Of a DNA stretch of 64,000 nucleotides, positions 7,225-17,359 are shown piece by piece. The stretch's first letter is position 1; every line of letters starts with the position of its first letter. Source of the stretch: Nakamurella endophytica (GTDB lineage: Bacteria; Actinomycetota; Actinomycetes; Mycobacteriales; Nakamurellaceae); assembly GCF_014646215.1 (NCBI RefSeq), contig NZ_BMNA01000003.1, positions 558,001 to 622,000 of the forward strand, in the 5' to 3' direction. The position numbers were made by a program, and so were the translations under genes. The notes under the pieces were generated by a model, which made no database searches, was not told the DNA's origin, and worked only from the letters and a program-made list of their open reading frames with translations.

Positions 7225-9363
7225 TCAGCTCTGCACGACCGCGGCCAGGCCAGTGTCGAGGACCTGCCTGGCGCTCAGCGGGTCAGCCAGTCGAAGTGCC
7301 AGGGTCTGGACTGCCAAGTGGTAAGGGAGCGCGTCGCTGAACTTGAGGCCGCGGATCGCCTGGTCGTCGACGGCGGGCAGATCGCTGAAGTGCTGCTGGT
7401 CTCGCGCTGCCGTCAACCGTTCCCGGATGCCGTCGAGGGTCAGGTCCCGGTGCAGCCGCAGCCATATCTCGCCCAAGCGTTGGCTGGAGTCCACCAGGTC
7501 GGGCAACCAGGCGAGCAAGGTCCGATTGGTCCGCATGCCCGCCCACGTCCACCACCGCCAGTCACCCTTCGTAGTGCGTTGCAACACGGGTCCGTCCCTG
7601 TGCACGACCCCGGCGAGGTCGGCTCGCAAGGAGCGAATCGCAGTGGTGGCGCGCTCGGTGAAGACGACACCGGGGACGTCGGCGCCCAGGACGACGTCGC
7701 GCATCCCGGTCGCAAGGGTGAAGGACAGGCTCGGCGACAACGACGCCCAGCGTGCCCGGCCGCCGCCGGCCGCCGGTTCGACGAAACACCGGTGGCGGGT
7801 CCAATCCACGTGGGTCACCTGCCACGATCGGCCACCCAGGAGCAGCCGTCTGCCGTCGGGCCGGTCCTCGGTGAGGACCTCGATGCCGACCGAACCGATC
7901 TCCGACCGACCGGCGACGACGGTGAACTGGGGCGGCGATGTGAAGACCGACAGCAGGCCCATGAAGTGCCGCCGGCCGAACCGTCGCTCAGCGCTCGGAC
8001 CGACAAAGGCCGTACCGCCGTCCTGGTCGAGGAATCCCTGATCGAGCAGGTGCTCCAGGATGTCCTCGCCGACACGGTCCATTAACGGGAGTCCGCCCCA
8101 GGGCTCGGACCACCGTGCGAGCGGGAAGCCGTGCCCGGCGAGGGCCTCCGCGAGGAGCTGTTGCGCGACGATGTGATGAGGATGGGGCGGTGCCGTGACG
8201 GGTTCCACCCAGCCCTGCTTCCAGCGCAGCACGACGGACGTGGTGAGCAGTGTCGATTCCGGGGAGAGGCAGAGGAACAGGCAGTTGCGCGAGGTGCCGG
8301 CGCGTCGTCCGGTTCGACCGAGTCGCTGCAGGAAGGACGCCACCGACCGCGGAGCATCGATCTGGATCACGCGGTCCAGGTCGCCGATGTCCACGCCCAG
8401 TTCCAGCGTGGACGTCGCGATGATGACGCAGTCGCGGGCTTCGGCGAACGCTCGCTCCGACTCACGACGTTGCGACAGCGACAGGGATGAGTGCGACAGG
8501 TAGGTCGTCACGCCGCGGGTGCGCAGCGCCTGACCGAGTTCTTCGGCATAGCGCCGGGAATCGACGAACACCAGCCGCTTCTCGCCGCGGTGCAGCGCAG
8601 CGATGACGGTCGCGGCATTCTCGAGGCTGCCGACGTGGTCGACCGTGACGTCCACCGGTGGCGCGCCGCTCGATGGCACGGCCGTCTTCTCGCCGACGTC
8701 CGGTGCGATCACCGTGCCTCGCTCTAGATCGGGTCCGGCGAAGGGACGGCCCTGCAGCCAACCGAGGAGCTCCTGAGGGTTGCCGATGGTGGCCGACATG
8801 CCGACCCGCTGGAGCTGCCGGCCCAGCAGGTGTTCGAGCCGTGCCACAACGGCCAGGAGATGCCAGCCGCGGTCGTCGCCCGCGAAGGCGTGCACCTCAT
8901 CGACCACCACGGCCCGGACCCCGGACAGGAATGTCGCAGCATCGACGTGCTCGGACACCAGCATGGATTCCAGCGACTCCGGCGTGGTGAGCAGGACGTC
9001 GGGGCGGCCGATCTGAATCTGCCGGCGGCGTGCGGCATCAACATCGCCGTGCCACAGCGCTGCTGACCGGCCGACCCACTCGGCGTAATCGGCCAGGCGC
9101 CCCTCGAGGTTGTTCAGCAGGGCTTTCAACGGGCACAGGTAGAGCAGGGAGACGTCGGTCCACCGCTCGGCCGCCATCCGTGTCAGCAACGGAAAAATGG
9201 CCGCCTCGGTCTTTCCGGCGGCGGTCGGGGCCAGCAACAGCGCGTCCCGCCCGGCAGTGATCGGCTCGACGGCGGCCGCCTGCAGCGGCCGGAGACCGGT
9301 CCACCGCAGGCTGTTGACGATGTGGTGCTGCAGCGACGGGTGCAGACCGGCGAACGGGTTCAC
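7225..9363 (-). CDS. brxHI: BrxHI, BREX-2 DEAD/DEAH-type helicase
   Basis: SF2 helicase of the type 2 BREX phage-defence system, 712 aa. Walker A APTAAGKTEAA lies near residues 43-53, motif II VVDEVHAF (DEVH) near 153 and MSATIGNP (motif III) near 190. The second RecA lobe holds STLELGVDIGDLD and QRLGRTGRRAG. The C-terminal ~300 residues resemble the extra domains of Lhr/YprA-type helicases. The GTG start overlaps the brxD stop by 4 bp. It is the last gene of the block and ends 12 bp before the flanking repeat. Its exact role in BREX-2 is unsettled; ATP-driven DNA remodelling is inferred from family. Confidence 0.9.
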   Translation of the reverse strand: MNPFAGLHPSLQHHIVNSLRWTGLRPLQAAAVEPITAGRDALLLAPTAAGKTEAAIFPLLTRMAAERWTDVSLLYLCPLKALLNNLEGRLADYAEWVGRSAALWHGDVDAARRRQIQIGRPDVLLTTPESLESMLVSEHVDAATFLSGVRAVVVDEVHAFAGDDRGWHLLAVVARLEHLLGRQLQRVGMSATIGNPQELLGWLQGRPFAGPDLERGTVIAPDVGEKTAVPSSGAPPVDVTVDHVGSLENAATVIAALHRGEKRLVFVDSRRYAEELGQALRTRGVTTYLSHSSLSLSQRRESERAFAEARDCVIIATSTLELGVDIGDLDRVIQIDAPRSVASFLQRLGRTGRRAGTSRNCLFLCLSPESTLLTTSVVLRWKQGWVEPVTAPPHPHHIVAQQLLAEALAGHGFPLARWSEPWGGLPLMDRVGEDILEHLLDQGFLDQDGGTAFVGPSAERRFGRRHFMGLLSVFTSPPQFTVVAGRSEIGSVGIEVLTEDRPDGRRLLLGGRSWQVTHVDWTRHRCFVEPAAGGGRARWASLSPSLSFTLATGMRDVVLGADVPGVVFTERATTAIRSLRADLAGVVHRDGPVLQRTTKGDWRWWTWAGMRTNRTLLAWLPDLVDSSQRLGEIWLRLHRDLTLDGIRERLTAARDQQHFSDLPAVDDQAIRGLKFSDALPYHLAVQTLALRLADPLSARQVLDTGLAAVVQS

Positions 9364-10667
9364 AGCGGGATGTCGTCGGCCGTGAGGCCGCGCGCGGCCA
9401 GCCGCTCCGTGTCCGTCAGCTCGCGGTCGTCGACCTGCGGCAGCCCGGCATCGTCAGGTGTGAAACCGGGGATCAATTCGATCCGATCGAGAAGGTCGAC
9501 CAGCTTGCGGAGGAACAGGCGAGGGGCAACCCCGATCTGACCGCCGAGCTGTCCGGCCACCGACTTGGCCAACCGGGCGACCAGCGCGTCCGACGCCCGG
9601 TCATGGAAGGCGCTCGGCTCGGCCACCCCTGCAGCGACGAGGTCACGGACGCGGACCCCCACCTCGACCAGCCGGTCCAGATCGAAGCCTGGCAACCGGA
9701 TCTGCGGAGCCCGGGGGTTATCGAAGCGAGGGTCACCGAAGTCGGTGGCCAGGCGGGCGGCGAGCGGGCTCAGCCCCGCGGCGCCGTGGCGGCCGTCGAA
9801 GAAGGTAGGGGTGCCCGTGATGACGAGATAGAGGCCTGGGTAGCGCCCGGCGTCCAACTCGTCGATCCACTGCCGCAGGGCGTTGAGTGCCTTCGCCCGC
9901 GCGTCGGATCGCATGCGCTGCAGGGTTTCGACCTCGTCCAGCACGACGACGAGCCCGGCGTGCCGGGACCCCTGCAGTACGGCGAGCAGGCCCTGCAGGA
10001 AGCCCATGGCCAGGAAGTGGTCGATGTCGCCGCGGACCCCGGCGACTCGCTTGGCCGCCGCGCCGACGTGCGGCTGACCGGACATCCAGGCGATCACCGC
10101 CTCGGCCGTCGTCTGGTCGCCGTCGGCCAGTCCCTTGAGGTAGCCGCGCAGAGCCAACGGGAACACGGGAGTCGCCTGGGCAACCTTGCCGAGTCGCTCG
10201 GTGAGCAGGCTTTCGATCTGCTCGGTGGACGCCTCCGGCATTCCGGCCAGCGCGGCAGCCTCTTCCTCGACCGTGAAGAGCCACGCGTCGACCACCGGCC
10301 GGAATCCGGACGGCGGGAAGGCGGCGGTCCGGAGCGACTCGGTGATGCGCCGGTAGACCGTCTCGAGCTTGTGCAAGGGTGTTTCGAGCTCAGAGATCTG
10401 AACCTCGGCAACGGCGAAACCTCTGCTGAGCGCGCGCTGCTCGAGCCACCGGGCGAAAAAGGTCTTTCCTGAGCCGTATTCGCCGCGGACCGCCTTGAAC
10501 GCGGCTCCGCCACCGGCGACGGCCTCGAGTTCCGCGTCGACGGTCGGTGCGAATCGCTCCAGACCGACGGCGAGCGCGTCGAGGCCCCCGGCAGGCACCG
10601 TCCCTCGCCGCAGCGCGTCGATGATCTCCCGGCGCCGGACCGGAGAGATGTCCGCCGGTCCCGTCAC
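9360..10667 (-). CDS. brxD: BrxD, BREX ATP-binding protein
   Basis: 435-aa AAA-type ATPase of the BrxD (formerly DUF2791) family. Walker A is GEYGSGKT at residues 62-69, and Walker B VVVLDEVETLQRM lies near 240. The N-terminus (RRREIIDALRRGTVPAGGLDALAVG) is typical of the family. The start is the GTG overlapping the pglZ stop, and the stop overlaps the brxHI GTG, so it is coupled on both sides. BrxD occurs with BrxHI in type 2 BREX. It probably acts in the cytosol as a regulatory or loading ATPase, which is inference. Confidence 0.9.
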   Translation of the reverse strand: MTGPADISPVRRREIIDALRRGTVPAGGLDALAVGLERFAPTVDAELEAVAGGGAAFKAVRGEYGSGKTFFARWLEQRALSRGFAVAEVQISELETPLHKLETVYRRITESLRTAAFPPSGFRPVVDAWLFTVEEEAAALAGMPEASTEQIESLLTERLGKVAQATPVFPLALRGYLKGLADGDQTTAEAVIAWMSGQPHVGAAAKRVAGVRGDIDHFLAMGFLQGLLAVLQGSRHAGLVVVLDEVETLQRMRSDARAKALNALRQWIDELDAGRYPGLYLVITGTPTFFDGRHGAAGLSPLAARLATDFGDPRFDNPRAPQIRLPGFDLDRLVEVGVRVRDLVAAGVAEPSAFHDRASDALVARLAKSVAGQLGGQIGVAPRLFLRKLVDLLDRIELIPGFTPDDAGLPQVDDRELTDTERLAARGLTADDIPL

Positions 10668-13450
10668 CGCAGTCCGAACTGTTCGTACAGCCGTTGGACG
10701 GACAGCTGCACCCGCGTCGGGTCCTGACTCAGCACGGTCACCCCGTCGATGTTGAGCACCTGACCGAGCACGGCGAGCGTCCCGGACAGGCGCCGCTCGG
10801 GCACCTCGAGAGCCACGGCAGCCTGCGCGCGAGGCTGGGACCCGCCGGCCGCGATCAGCCCGCGGAGCAGGGCCGCAATCCGTTCCGGGGACACGGTCGG
10901 GGCGAACCTGGCCCGGTTGGCTTCGAAGAGGCGATGGCGCAGCAGTGCGGTGACCGCGTCGGCTGGGGCAGCTCGGGCCGGCCGTTCAGGCGCCACGGTC
11001 GCCGGTGTATCGAACAGCGCAGGTTCTCGACTGCGCACGGGACGGACGGAAGGGGCCTGCGACTCGCGGAGGGGCTGCGCCGGCGCCAGCGGTCCGGCCC
11101 ACCATTCCGGCGTGCCTCCTGCGCTCTCCACCAGCGGCAATCCCGGCGGGATGGAACCTGCGGCCAGGATGGCAACGGGCACGACGATCTCCGCGAGAGC
11201 GGCGCCACCGTGGTACCCGGCCTTCTTCGTGCCGTAGCGGAGCTGCTCCTCGACGGCCAGGATCGCTGTTCCGGCCTCGGTCAGTACCCGGCCGCCCTGG
11301 ACCAGGACCTCCCGGTCGGTCGGACCGTCACCGTCGGCGGATCGCCAGCGGGCGGTCTTTTCGCCGCTGCGGTCGATGCCGAGTTCGCGTCGCTCGACCA
11401 CGTGGCCGTGGTCACTGGTCAGCACCACGGTCCGACCGACCCGCGCGGCTGCGGTGAGCAGGTTGTCCAGATGGGTGATGGTCGACGTCGTCCAATGCGT
11501 GCCGATGGGATCCGATCGATCCAACGCGTCGTCGATGGTGTTGAGCACGCAGGCCACGACAGGGCGGTAGGCAGTGTCGTCGATGGCCGCCCGGACCGGT
11601 TCCGGCAAAGCGAATCCCGCGGATCGGGCTTCCAGATCTCCCTTGTGGAACAGCGTCGGCCCGGCCGACAGACGTCCTAGGGCCTTGCTCCGGAGCCACC
11701 GATCGAAGTTGCGTCGCTCGTCCGCTGCCTCACCGGCGACCAGCCGTCCGGACAGCAGCGAGCAGCGTGAGAGTCGAGTGAGCGTCGGAAGTGCGGCCAG
11801 CGCGGCCCTGCTGCCGGGGTCGCCGGCAATCTCTGCCTCCAGCCAGCCGCCGAAACCGCACGCGTCGGCGATCACGTCATGCAGGGCCGCAGCGCTCATT
11901 CCGTCCGCCACGACAAGGAGCACCGAGGATGCGTCGTCCGCAGCAGGGCGGGTCAACGGTAGGACCACGCGGTCCAGCACGTGCTCGACGAGCATCGGGT
12001 TCTGGGTGGCGTCCACGGCTGGGTCGGCAGCGGTGCCGGCGATCAGCTGGGCTGCTGCACGGTCCTGTGCGGCGCGAGCGAGGCGGATCCGCCCGAGGAT
12101 GTGATCGACCACCTGGGCCATCGCGGGGTCGTCATACCCCTCGAACAGGTCGTTGACGGCCGTGTCGATCCACGATTCGTCGTCCCGGTACCGCACCGGC
12201 AGCGTGGCGATGTCCAGGAAGGGTCGAAGCGGCACGGTCGCTCGGCGGAGGAGTCGGACCAGTGCGCGACCAACTCGAGCCCCTGCCGGCTGTGTGGGTG
12301 AGTCGCCGGGACCTACCTGGACGTGCTGCTCCACCTCGTCCCAGACCGCTTCGACGGGCGCCAGAGCGGCGGTGTCGATCTGTGACCCTGGAGTCCACGA
12401 TTCCAGGGCCGGCGCCGCCGCCCGGGCCAACGCCGTGAGCCGGAAAGGTAACGCGTTCGGCAGCACGTCGGAGCGTCGCACCAGTTCTCCGGCACGGAGA
12501 TCCACTGCAAGTGCGTCCGCGCGACGCAGCGCGGCGTCCCGGGCGAGGTGGTCATCGGGCCGGCCGGTCAGGAGGCGCCGGCCCGCATCGGCGGCGGCGA
12601 CGGCCCAAGCGACGGTGGCGGCCTCCGTCAACTCCGTGCCGATCCGCTCCTCCAGCCGCCCCAGTAACACCGACTCCCCGCGGCTCTGACCGACGCTGGC
12701 GGCGCCCTCGAGGGTCAGCCCCGCCACCAGCCCGAGGGGTAGCAGGTCGGCCGGGCCGCTGCGGCTCCAGGCCGTCGTCAGTGCGGAGGCAGCCCGGCCC
12801 AAGCCGGGGCGCAACCAGCCGAAGACCTCGGCGACAAGGTCGGGATGCGCGTCCCGACGCCAGAGTTCGAATCGTGCGACATGGTCGGGAACGGCCGACC
12901 ACAGCAGCACGTCGACCGGGGAGGGTTCGGGTTCTTCCAAGCCGAAACCGGTGGACACGAGCGTGTGGAATAGGTGATCCCGCGTCAGCACACCGGCCGG
13001 AGCCGGGCGTATGTCCTGCACCGCCCCGAGCCGACTCAGAGCCGATCGGGCGCCGGCCGTGGTCGTGAAGAGCTGCGTCTCTTGCCGGTCGGCGGAGAAC
13101 AGGTCGAGCAGCGCGCTGAGCGGGTGCGGTGAGAGCGGACGGTGGTCCACCAGGTGGTCGCAGATGCCGTCGCCGAGCTCGGCCGCCTCCAGATCGGTGA
13201 GGATGACGGGCGCCGGTTCGGTCTCATGCCGGTGTCGCAGGGCGTCGCGGACGGCGAGACGCGACGGACACGGCCAGACACGGTAGGTCGACCCGTCGGC
13301 CTCGAGGACGTCGGTGCCCGACCACACCGGAGTGGCCAGGATCGCGAGCACACCGCGTCGCCGCTTCCGGCGCATGAGCCGGATCTGGGCGATGACCGTC
13401 GACCTGTCGACCGTCGCCGCCAGGTTGTCGGTGGTCGTCGTCGGGCTCAT
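10664..13450 (-). CDS. pglZ: PglZ, BREX-2 alkaline-phosphatase-superfamily protein
   Basis: 928-aa PglZ, the marker protein shared by all BREX types. The PglZ domain (alkaline phosphatase superfamily) occupies roughly residues 490-800. The metal-site motifs VLLVVADGMSAAALHDV (near 505) and VLTSDHGHVVERRE (near 680) are present, so the fold looks intact. Long helical stretches flank it. The ATG at 13450 overlaps the pglY stop (ATGA), and the stop overlaps the brxD GTG. In Streptomyces coelicolor PglZ is needed for phage growth limitation; its reaction in BREX-2 is not settled. Family assignment is secure. Confidence 0.92.
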   Translation of the reverse strand: MSPTTTTDNLAATVDRSTVIAQIRLMRRKRRRGVLAILATPVWSGTDVLEADGSTYRVWPCPSRLAVRDALRHRHETEPAPVILTDLEAAELGDGICDHLVDHRPLSPHPLSALLDLFSADRQETQLFTTTAGARSALSRLGAVQDIRPAPAGVLTRDHLFHTLVSTGFGLEEPEPSPVDVLLWSAVPDHVARFELWRRDAHPDLVAEVFGWLRPGLGRAASALTTAWSRSGPADLLPLGLVAGLTLEGAASVGQSRGESVLLGRLEERIGTELTEAATVAWAVAAADAGRRLLTGRPDDHLARDAALRRADALAVDLRAGELVRRSDVLPNALPFRLTALARAAAPALESWTPGSQIDTAALAPVEAVWDEVEQHVQVGPGDSPTQPAGARVGRALVRLLRRATVPLRPFLDIATLPVRYRDDESWIDTAVNDLFEGYDDPAMAQVVDHILGRIRLARAAQDRAAAQLIAGTAADPAVDATQNPMLVEHVLDRVVLPLTRPAADDASSVLLVVADGMSAAALHDVIADACGFGGWLEAEIAGDPGSRAALAALPTLTRLSRCSLLSGRLVAGEAADERRNFDRWLRSKALGRLSAGPTLFHKGDLEARSAGFALPEPVRAAIDDTAYRPVVACVLNTIDDALDRSDPIGTHWTTSTITHLDNLLTAAARVGRTVVLTSDHGHVVERRELGIDRSGEKTARWRSADGDGPTDREVLVQGGRVLTEAGTAILAVEEQLRYGTKKAGYHGGAALAEIVVPVAILAAGSIPPGLPLVESAGGTPEWWAGPLAPAQPLRESQAPSVRPVRSREPALFDTPATVAPERPARAAPADAVTALLRHRLFEANRARFAPTVSPERIAALLRGLIAAGGSQPRAQAAVALEVPERRLSGTLAVLGQVLNIDGVTVLSQDPTRVQLSVQRLYEQFGLR

Positions 13451-16400
13451 GTGCCGTCCCGGGGCTGTGCCACGACCATCACCTCGAAGTCGAGGTGGGG
13501 GAAGGCGGCCAGCGCTGCAACGATCCGGGCCCGGACGTCTGCCTCCCGGGCTCCCGCGTTCTCGACGTCCACTCCGACGCGCTGCCAGGTGCCGCCGCTG
13601 GGCGACGGTGCCGGTGAGGCGGCGGCCATCGGCGCGGTCAGGGCGCTGGTGACTGGCGCGACGGGACGCTGGCCTTCCAGCCACCGGTCCCGCTCGTCGG
13701 CGGCCACGGTGATCGCGCGCGCCAGCGGCGTCACGTACTCGTGGTCACGGATCGACGTCCGCAACTGCTGGACGATGGCTCGAGCGGTTGTGTCCAGGGG
13801 CTCACTGGCCTCTGCCGCCTGCCGGACGCTGGCGAACCGGGCCCACGGGTAGGCGGCGATGGCGTCGACCACCTGCTGTGCGGAGGACAAGCTGCGCCCG
13901 ATCTCCTGATCGGTTCCCGGAAGGACGGCCTCGGCCAGCAGGGCGACGAAGGCGACCCGATCGACACCCGGGCGCTGCAGGCGCTCGAACAGGTCGACCA
14001 GCGCGCGGGCGAGATCGATGCGGGCACTGGTCCCGACGTCGAACGCCTGGTCCAGCTCTTCCAATCGGTGGACCAGCGCGCGCTGCTCCGCGGCCGCGGT
14101 GGCAACTGCTGGGCGACCATGGTCGACGAAGACCGCCAGATTCGATGCGGTCAGGTGCTCGTTGCCTCCCTGACCGAACCAGTGGCCGAACCGCTCGACT
14201 GCCTGGCCCCACAGCCGACTCTCGGGCAGCGGTTCGCACCGCAGCTCCATCTCACCACGGATGTCCCGGATGGTGGGCGGATCCGGGATGGGCGTGCCGA
14301 ACTGGTACCACGCCCGTCGCTGTCGGAGTGCCCACGCGGCGACGATCAGGTCCCGGACACCGTCCGACAGACCTCGCCGGTCCGCCGGACCCGAACTGAT
14401 GGCGGAACGGAGGACCTCCACGGGGACGGACCCGGTCGCGTCGTAGCCGGCGGCGGACAGGGCCTGGGAGATGCGGCTGTCCCAGGTGGCGAACTCCGTC
14501 GACGTGAAGATGAGGTGCGTTTCGTTGACCTTCGCCAGGCCGAGCGGCTGCACGATACGGCGCGCCGTGTCGCGGTCGTGTCGCTCGAGGACCACCCGGC
14601 CGTCCGCGTCCGCGTCCGCGCGCCGCAGGAAGCTCAAGACCTGGGTCAGTTCCCGGTCGGTGACCAACTGTCCGGGCGGAGAGAACTCTGGATGATCGGG
14701 ATAGACCGCGGTGAAGGCTTGATCGATCAGCCGCGCCGCCGCATCCGCGAATGTCGCGCCGACCGGCCGTTGGGGGCGGAAGGTGTCGCTCAGCGACACC
14801 AGGGGTGGCTCCTCCTCGAGGAAGGTCCGTCCGCCGGCGATCCCGTACACCTGCATCAGGCGGGACGAGAACTGGCTCCGCAGACCGGACTGTTGCCCTT
14901 CCAGGATGGCCCGGGCTTGCGGCCGCTCGTACTCGGAGAGGTCGGCGGCGTGCACCGCCCACTTCTCGTTGCGCAGCAGGGTGTTGAGGATGACGAGTCG
15001 ACCGAGCTCCTCGTTCTCCTCTGCTGTGAAGAACGTAGGCACCCAGGCGAGTGTCAACGTGGAGTCGTGATCTCCGCGGTAGCGCTCGAGCCGGATGTGG
15101 TCCTCGCGGGCGCCTTGGCCCGGGGCATCGAAGGGATAGTCCAGGACCATGCGCACAGTTCCCGGTCGGGCTCTCAGGGCGTCATCGGGGACGTAACTGC
15201 GGTCCCGGATGTTGCCGAAGACGTACTCCACCTCGCGCTTCGTGCCCCGCCAGATGACCGTGTCGCTCACCACGCCGTCCAGGGCGCGGTTCTCCGCGTC
15301 GACCCGGAGCTCCTCGAACAGCATCTCCCGGACGAGATCCCGGCGGCGGCCTTCGGTGTCCTCGTTCCTGGCTCGGTCCAGCACGCCTTGGTAGTCGACG
15401 TCGGCCAGGGTGACGGTGATCAACGGGTCGGCCTGGCCGTCCGGGACCCGGACCTCGGGCACGCGAGCGCGCCAGTCCCGGACCTTGCGGACCGCCTGGC
15501 TCGCAGCGTCCCCGGGCAGCACCTCACGAATCGACCCGTGGTTCAGGGCAGCCAGGCGCGACGCAGTGATCGCGGACAGCGCAGGCACGTTGGGTGCGAG
15601 AGCAGCAAGGATCAAAGTCTTCGCCAGGCGTACCTCACCGGCCGTACCCGGCGGGAGATCGGCGTCGGCGGTGTCTGCCGAGATGTTGTTGCTGGACAGG
15701 ATGAAGGGGCGCAGCTTGGTCGTCCACAGATCCCGCGCCTGGCGGAAGCGCTCCGCAACCCGCGGATCGGAGGATGGCGAGGTGCCCGTGACGATGTCGT
15801 CGAAGGCGTCGCCGACCGGCATGACGTGATCGATCGTCAACCGGTCCGCTCCATCGATCAGCATCTTCTGCATGACCTTCAGTGCCGTCCGCTCCCGTTG
15901 CATCAGCCCGGCAAGGCTCTTCAACGTGTCGATCAAAGCGGGCGAGAAAGGGTAGGTCAGACGGAACGCCGCAGTGTCCGAGCCGCGGTGATCCTCATCC
16001 ACGTTGATGTTGTTGCGCAGGACCTCCCAGACTCGAGGGTTGCGGTCGAGCCGGCCGAAGGCCGCCTCTAACGCGGCCGCGGCAGCGGGATTCCGCGGCT
16101 GCAGGAGTCGCCGGTGGGCGACCGCAGGAAGGTTCTCCTCGCCCAACGGAATGGTGGCGAATCGACCGGACTGGTGCTGCAGGGCCCGTTCCAGGGAGTC
16201 CTGTTCGGCCCCGAGGCCGCTGCGGTCCAGCCAGCGCCGCAGATCGTGCTGGCGGGCGACGAAGGACGTGATGGGCACGGCCAACCGCCCCCGGCTGCTC
16301 TCCACCAGCTTGGTGATCTTCTGAACTTCGGCGTTCAGCCGCTCGCGTTCGGTGATGAGGAAGGTCAGCCACAACACCAGCTCGTCGAGCAGGAGCACGA

Positions 16401-17199
16401 CACCGTCGTACCCGAGGGACTTGGCGTGCTCGGCGATCGCGGCCAGCCCGTCCTCGAGGGACAGCCAGTCGCTGTTGCGGGAGTAGCTCTGGTAGTAGGC
16501 GCCGGTCAGTGCTTGCTGCAGCAATGTGCGCTCGGCCGGGTCGGCCTGCGGGGCGACCGCTGCGTCGTAACGCTGGGCTGTCCAGCTCGACGTCACCCCG
16601 AGCCGGCTCCAGATCGAGCCGCCGGGTTGGGCTACGGCCGCGTTGAGGCACTCGAAGAACTTCGCGTCGCCGAGGAGCGTGCGCATGCCCGCCGCATCAT
16701 CGAACAGGCCGCGCGCGGAGTGCAGGACGGGTGGTGGCGCTTCCGGATGCAGCGCGGTGACCTGTTCCAGGTACTGCGAGAACAGCGCAGACTCGACCGT
16801 GCGGCTGTCCAGGAAGTGGAACGTCAGCCGTAGGAGCCGGTTCGAGTCGAGTTCGGGGTGTCGGGACAGCACTGGCTGCAATTCCGCGATGGCGCGAGCC
16901 TTCGGGTGCCGCCCGAGTAGAGCGTGGAGCACCGCCATGAAGTGGCTCTTGCCCGAGCCGAAGGAGCCTTCGATGAACGCCGCGCGATTCTCGCCGCTGC
17001 GCTGAGCCTCCGCGACCAAGGACAGCGCCTGGTCGAAGGCACGCGCGAGCTCCGGCGTCACGACGTAGGTGTCCAGGGTGGCGGCGAGCTGGTCGGCCTC
17101 CACGGACTCCGACAGGCGCAGCACGTAGTCGTCGGTGCCGGCACTCTCCGGGATCTCGAAGATGTCCCGCAGCCGCGGAACCGCCCCCACGTGGCTCAC
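13447..17199 (-). CDS. pglY: PglY, BREX-2 large ATPase
   Basis: 1250-aa P-loop ATPase, the BREX-2 counterpart of BrxC. Walker A GSFGSGKS is at residues 78-85. A Walker B-like run GVVLLLDELVLWLTF lies near 260, and the rest is largely helical, as in the family. The GTG at 17199 is chosen because AGGAGGA (17205-17211) sits five bases upstream; an in-frame TTG at 17226 has no such site. It heads a chain pglY-pglZ-brxD-brxHI with 4-bp overlaps. It starts divergently from the toxin-antitoxin pair, separated by 160 bp that must hold both promoters. Confidence 0.92.
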   Translation of the reverse strand: MSHVGAVPRLRDIFEIPESAGTDDYVLRLSESVEADQLAATLDTYVVTPELARAFDQALSLVAEAQRSGENRAAFIEGSFGSGKSHFMAVLHALLGRHPKARAIAELQPVLSRHPELDSNRLLRLTFHFLDSRTVESALFSQYLEQVTALHPEAPPPVLHSARGLFDDAAGMRTLLGDAKFFECLNAAVAQPGGSIWSRLGVTSSWTAQRYDAAVAPQADPAERTLLQQALTGAYYQSYSRNSDWLSLEDGLAAIAEHAKSLGYDGVVLLLDELVLWLTFLITERERLNAEVQKITKLVESSRGRLAVPITSFVARQHDLRRWLDRSGLGAEQDSLERALQHQSGRFATIPLGEENLPAVAHRRLLQPRNPAAAAALEAAFGRLDRNPRVWEVLRNNINVDEDHRGSDTAAFRLTYPFSPALIDTLKSLAGLMQRERTALKVMQKMLIDGADRLTIDHVMPVGDAFDDIVTGTSPSSDPRVAERFRQARDLWTTKLRPFILSSNNISADTADADLPPGTAGEVRLAKTLILAALAPNVPALSAITASRLAALNHGSIREVLPGDAASQAVRKVRDWRARVPEVRVPDGQADPLITVTLADVDYQGVLDRARNEDTEGRRRDLVREMLFEELRVDAENRALDGVVSDTVIWRGTKREVEYVFGNIRDRSYVPDDALRARPGTVRMVLDYPFDAPGQGAREDHIRLERYRGDHDSTLTLAWVPTFFTAEENEELGRLVILNTLLRNEKWAVHAADLSEYERPQARAILEGQQSGLRSQFSSRLMQVYGIAGGRTFLEEEPPLVSLSDTFRPQRPVGATFADAAARLIDQAFTAVYPDHPEFSPPGQLVTDRELTQVLSFLRRADADADGRVVLERHDRDTARRIVQPLGLAKVNETHLIFTSTEFATWDSRISQALSAAGYDATGSVPVEVLRSAISSGPADRRGLSDGVRDLIVAAWALRQRRAWYQFGTPIPDPPTIRDIRGEMELRCEPLPESRLWGQAVERFGHWFGQGGNEHLTASNLAVFVDHGRPAVATAAAEQRALVHRLEELDQAFDVGTSARIDLARALVDLFERLQRPGVDRVAFVALLAEAVLPGTDQEIGRSLSSAQQVVDAIAAYPWARFASVRQAAEASEPLDTTARAIVQQLRTSIRDHEYVTPLARAITVAADERDRWLEGQRPVAPVTSALTAPMAAASPAPSPSGGTWQRVGVDVENAGAREADVRARIVAALAAFPHLDFEVMVVAQPRDGT

Positions 17200-17310
17200 C
17201 GTTGTCCTCCTGCGTTCACTGCCCAAGCCCCCGGGTCATCGTGTCATCCCCCGGACCGCCGGTCAGCACAGTTGCGGATCCGTGTCCCGGTCGCGCCAGG
17301 GCCGGCTCGT

Positions 17311-17337
17311 TGGTCAGGTGCCGTGGCACGGTGACCA
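17311..17337 (+). promoter_or_regulatory. Dyad upstream of the antitoxin gene, possible autoregulatory operator
   Basis: Outer arms TGGTCA (17311-17316) and TGACCA (17332-17337) enclose an inner palindrome GTGCCGTGGCAC (17318-17329). It ends 22 bp before the antitoxin start, where YefM/Phd antitoxins usually bind to repress their own promoter. It also lies in the shared region with pglY. Confidence 0.45.
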
Positions 17338-17359
17338 CGGGCGCGCCACAATGGTGGCC

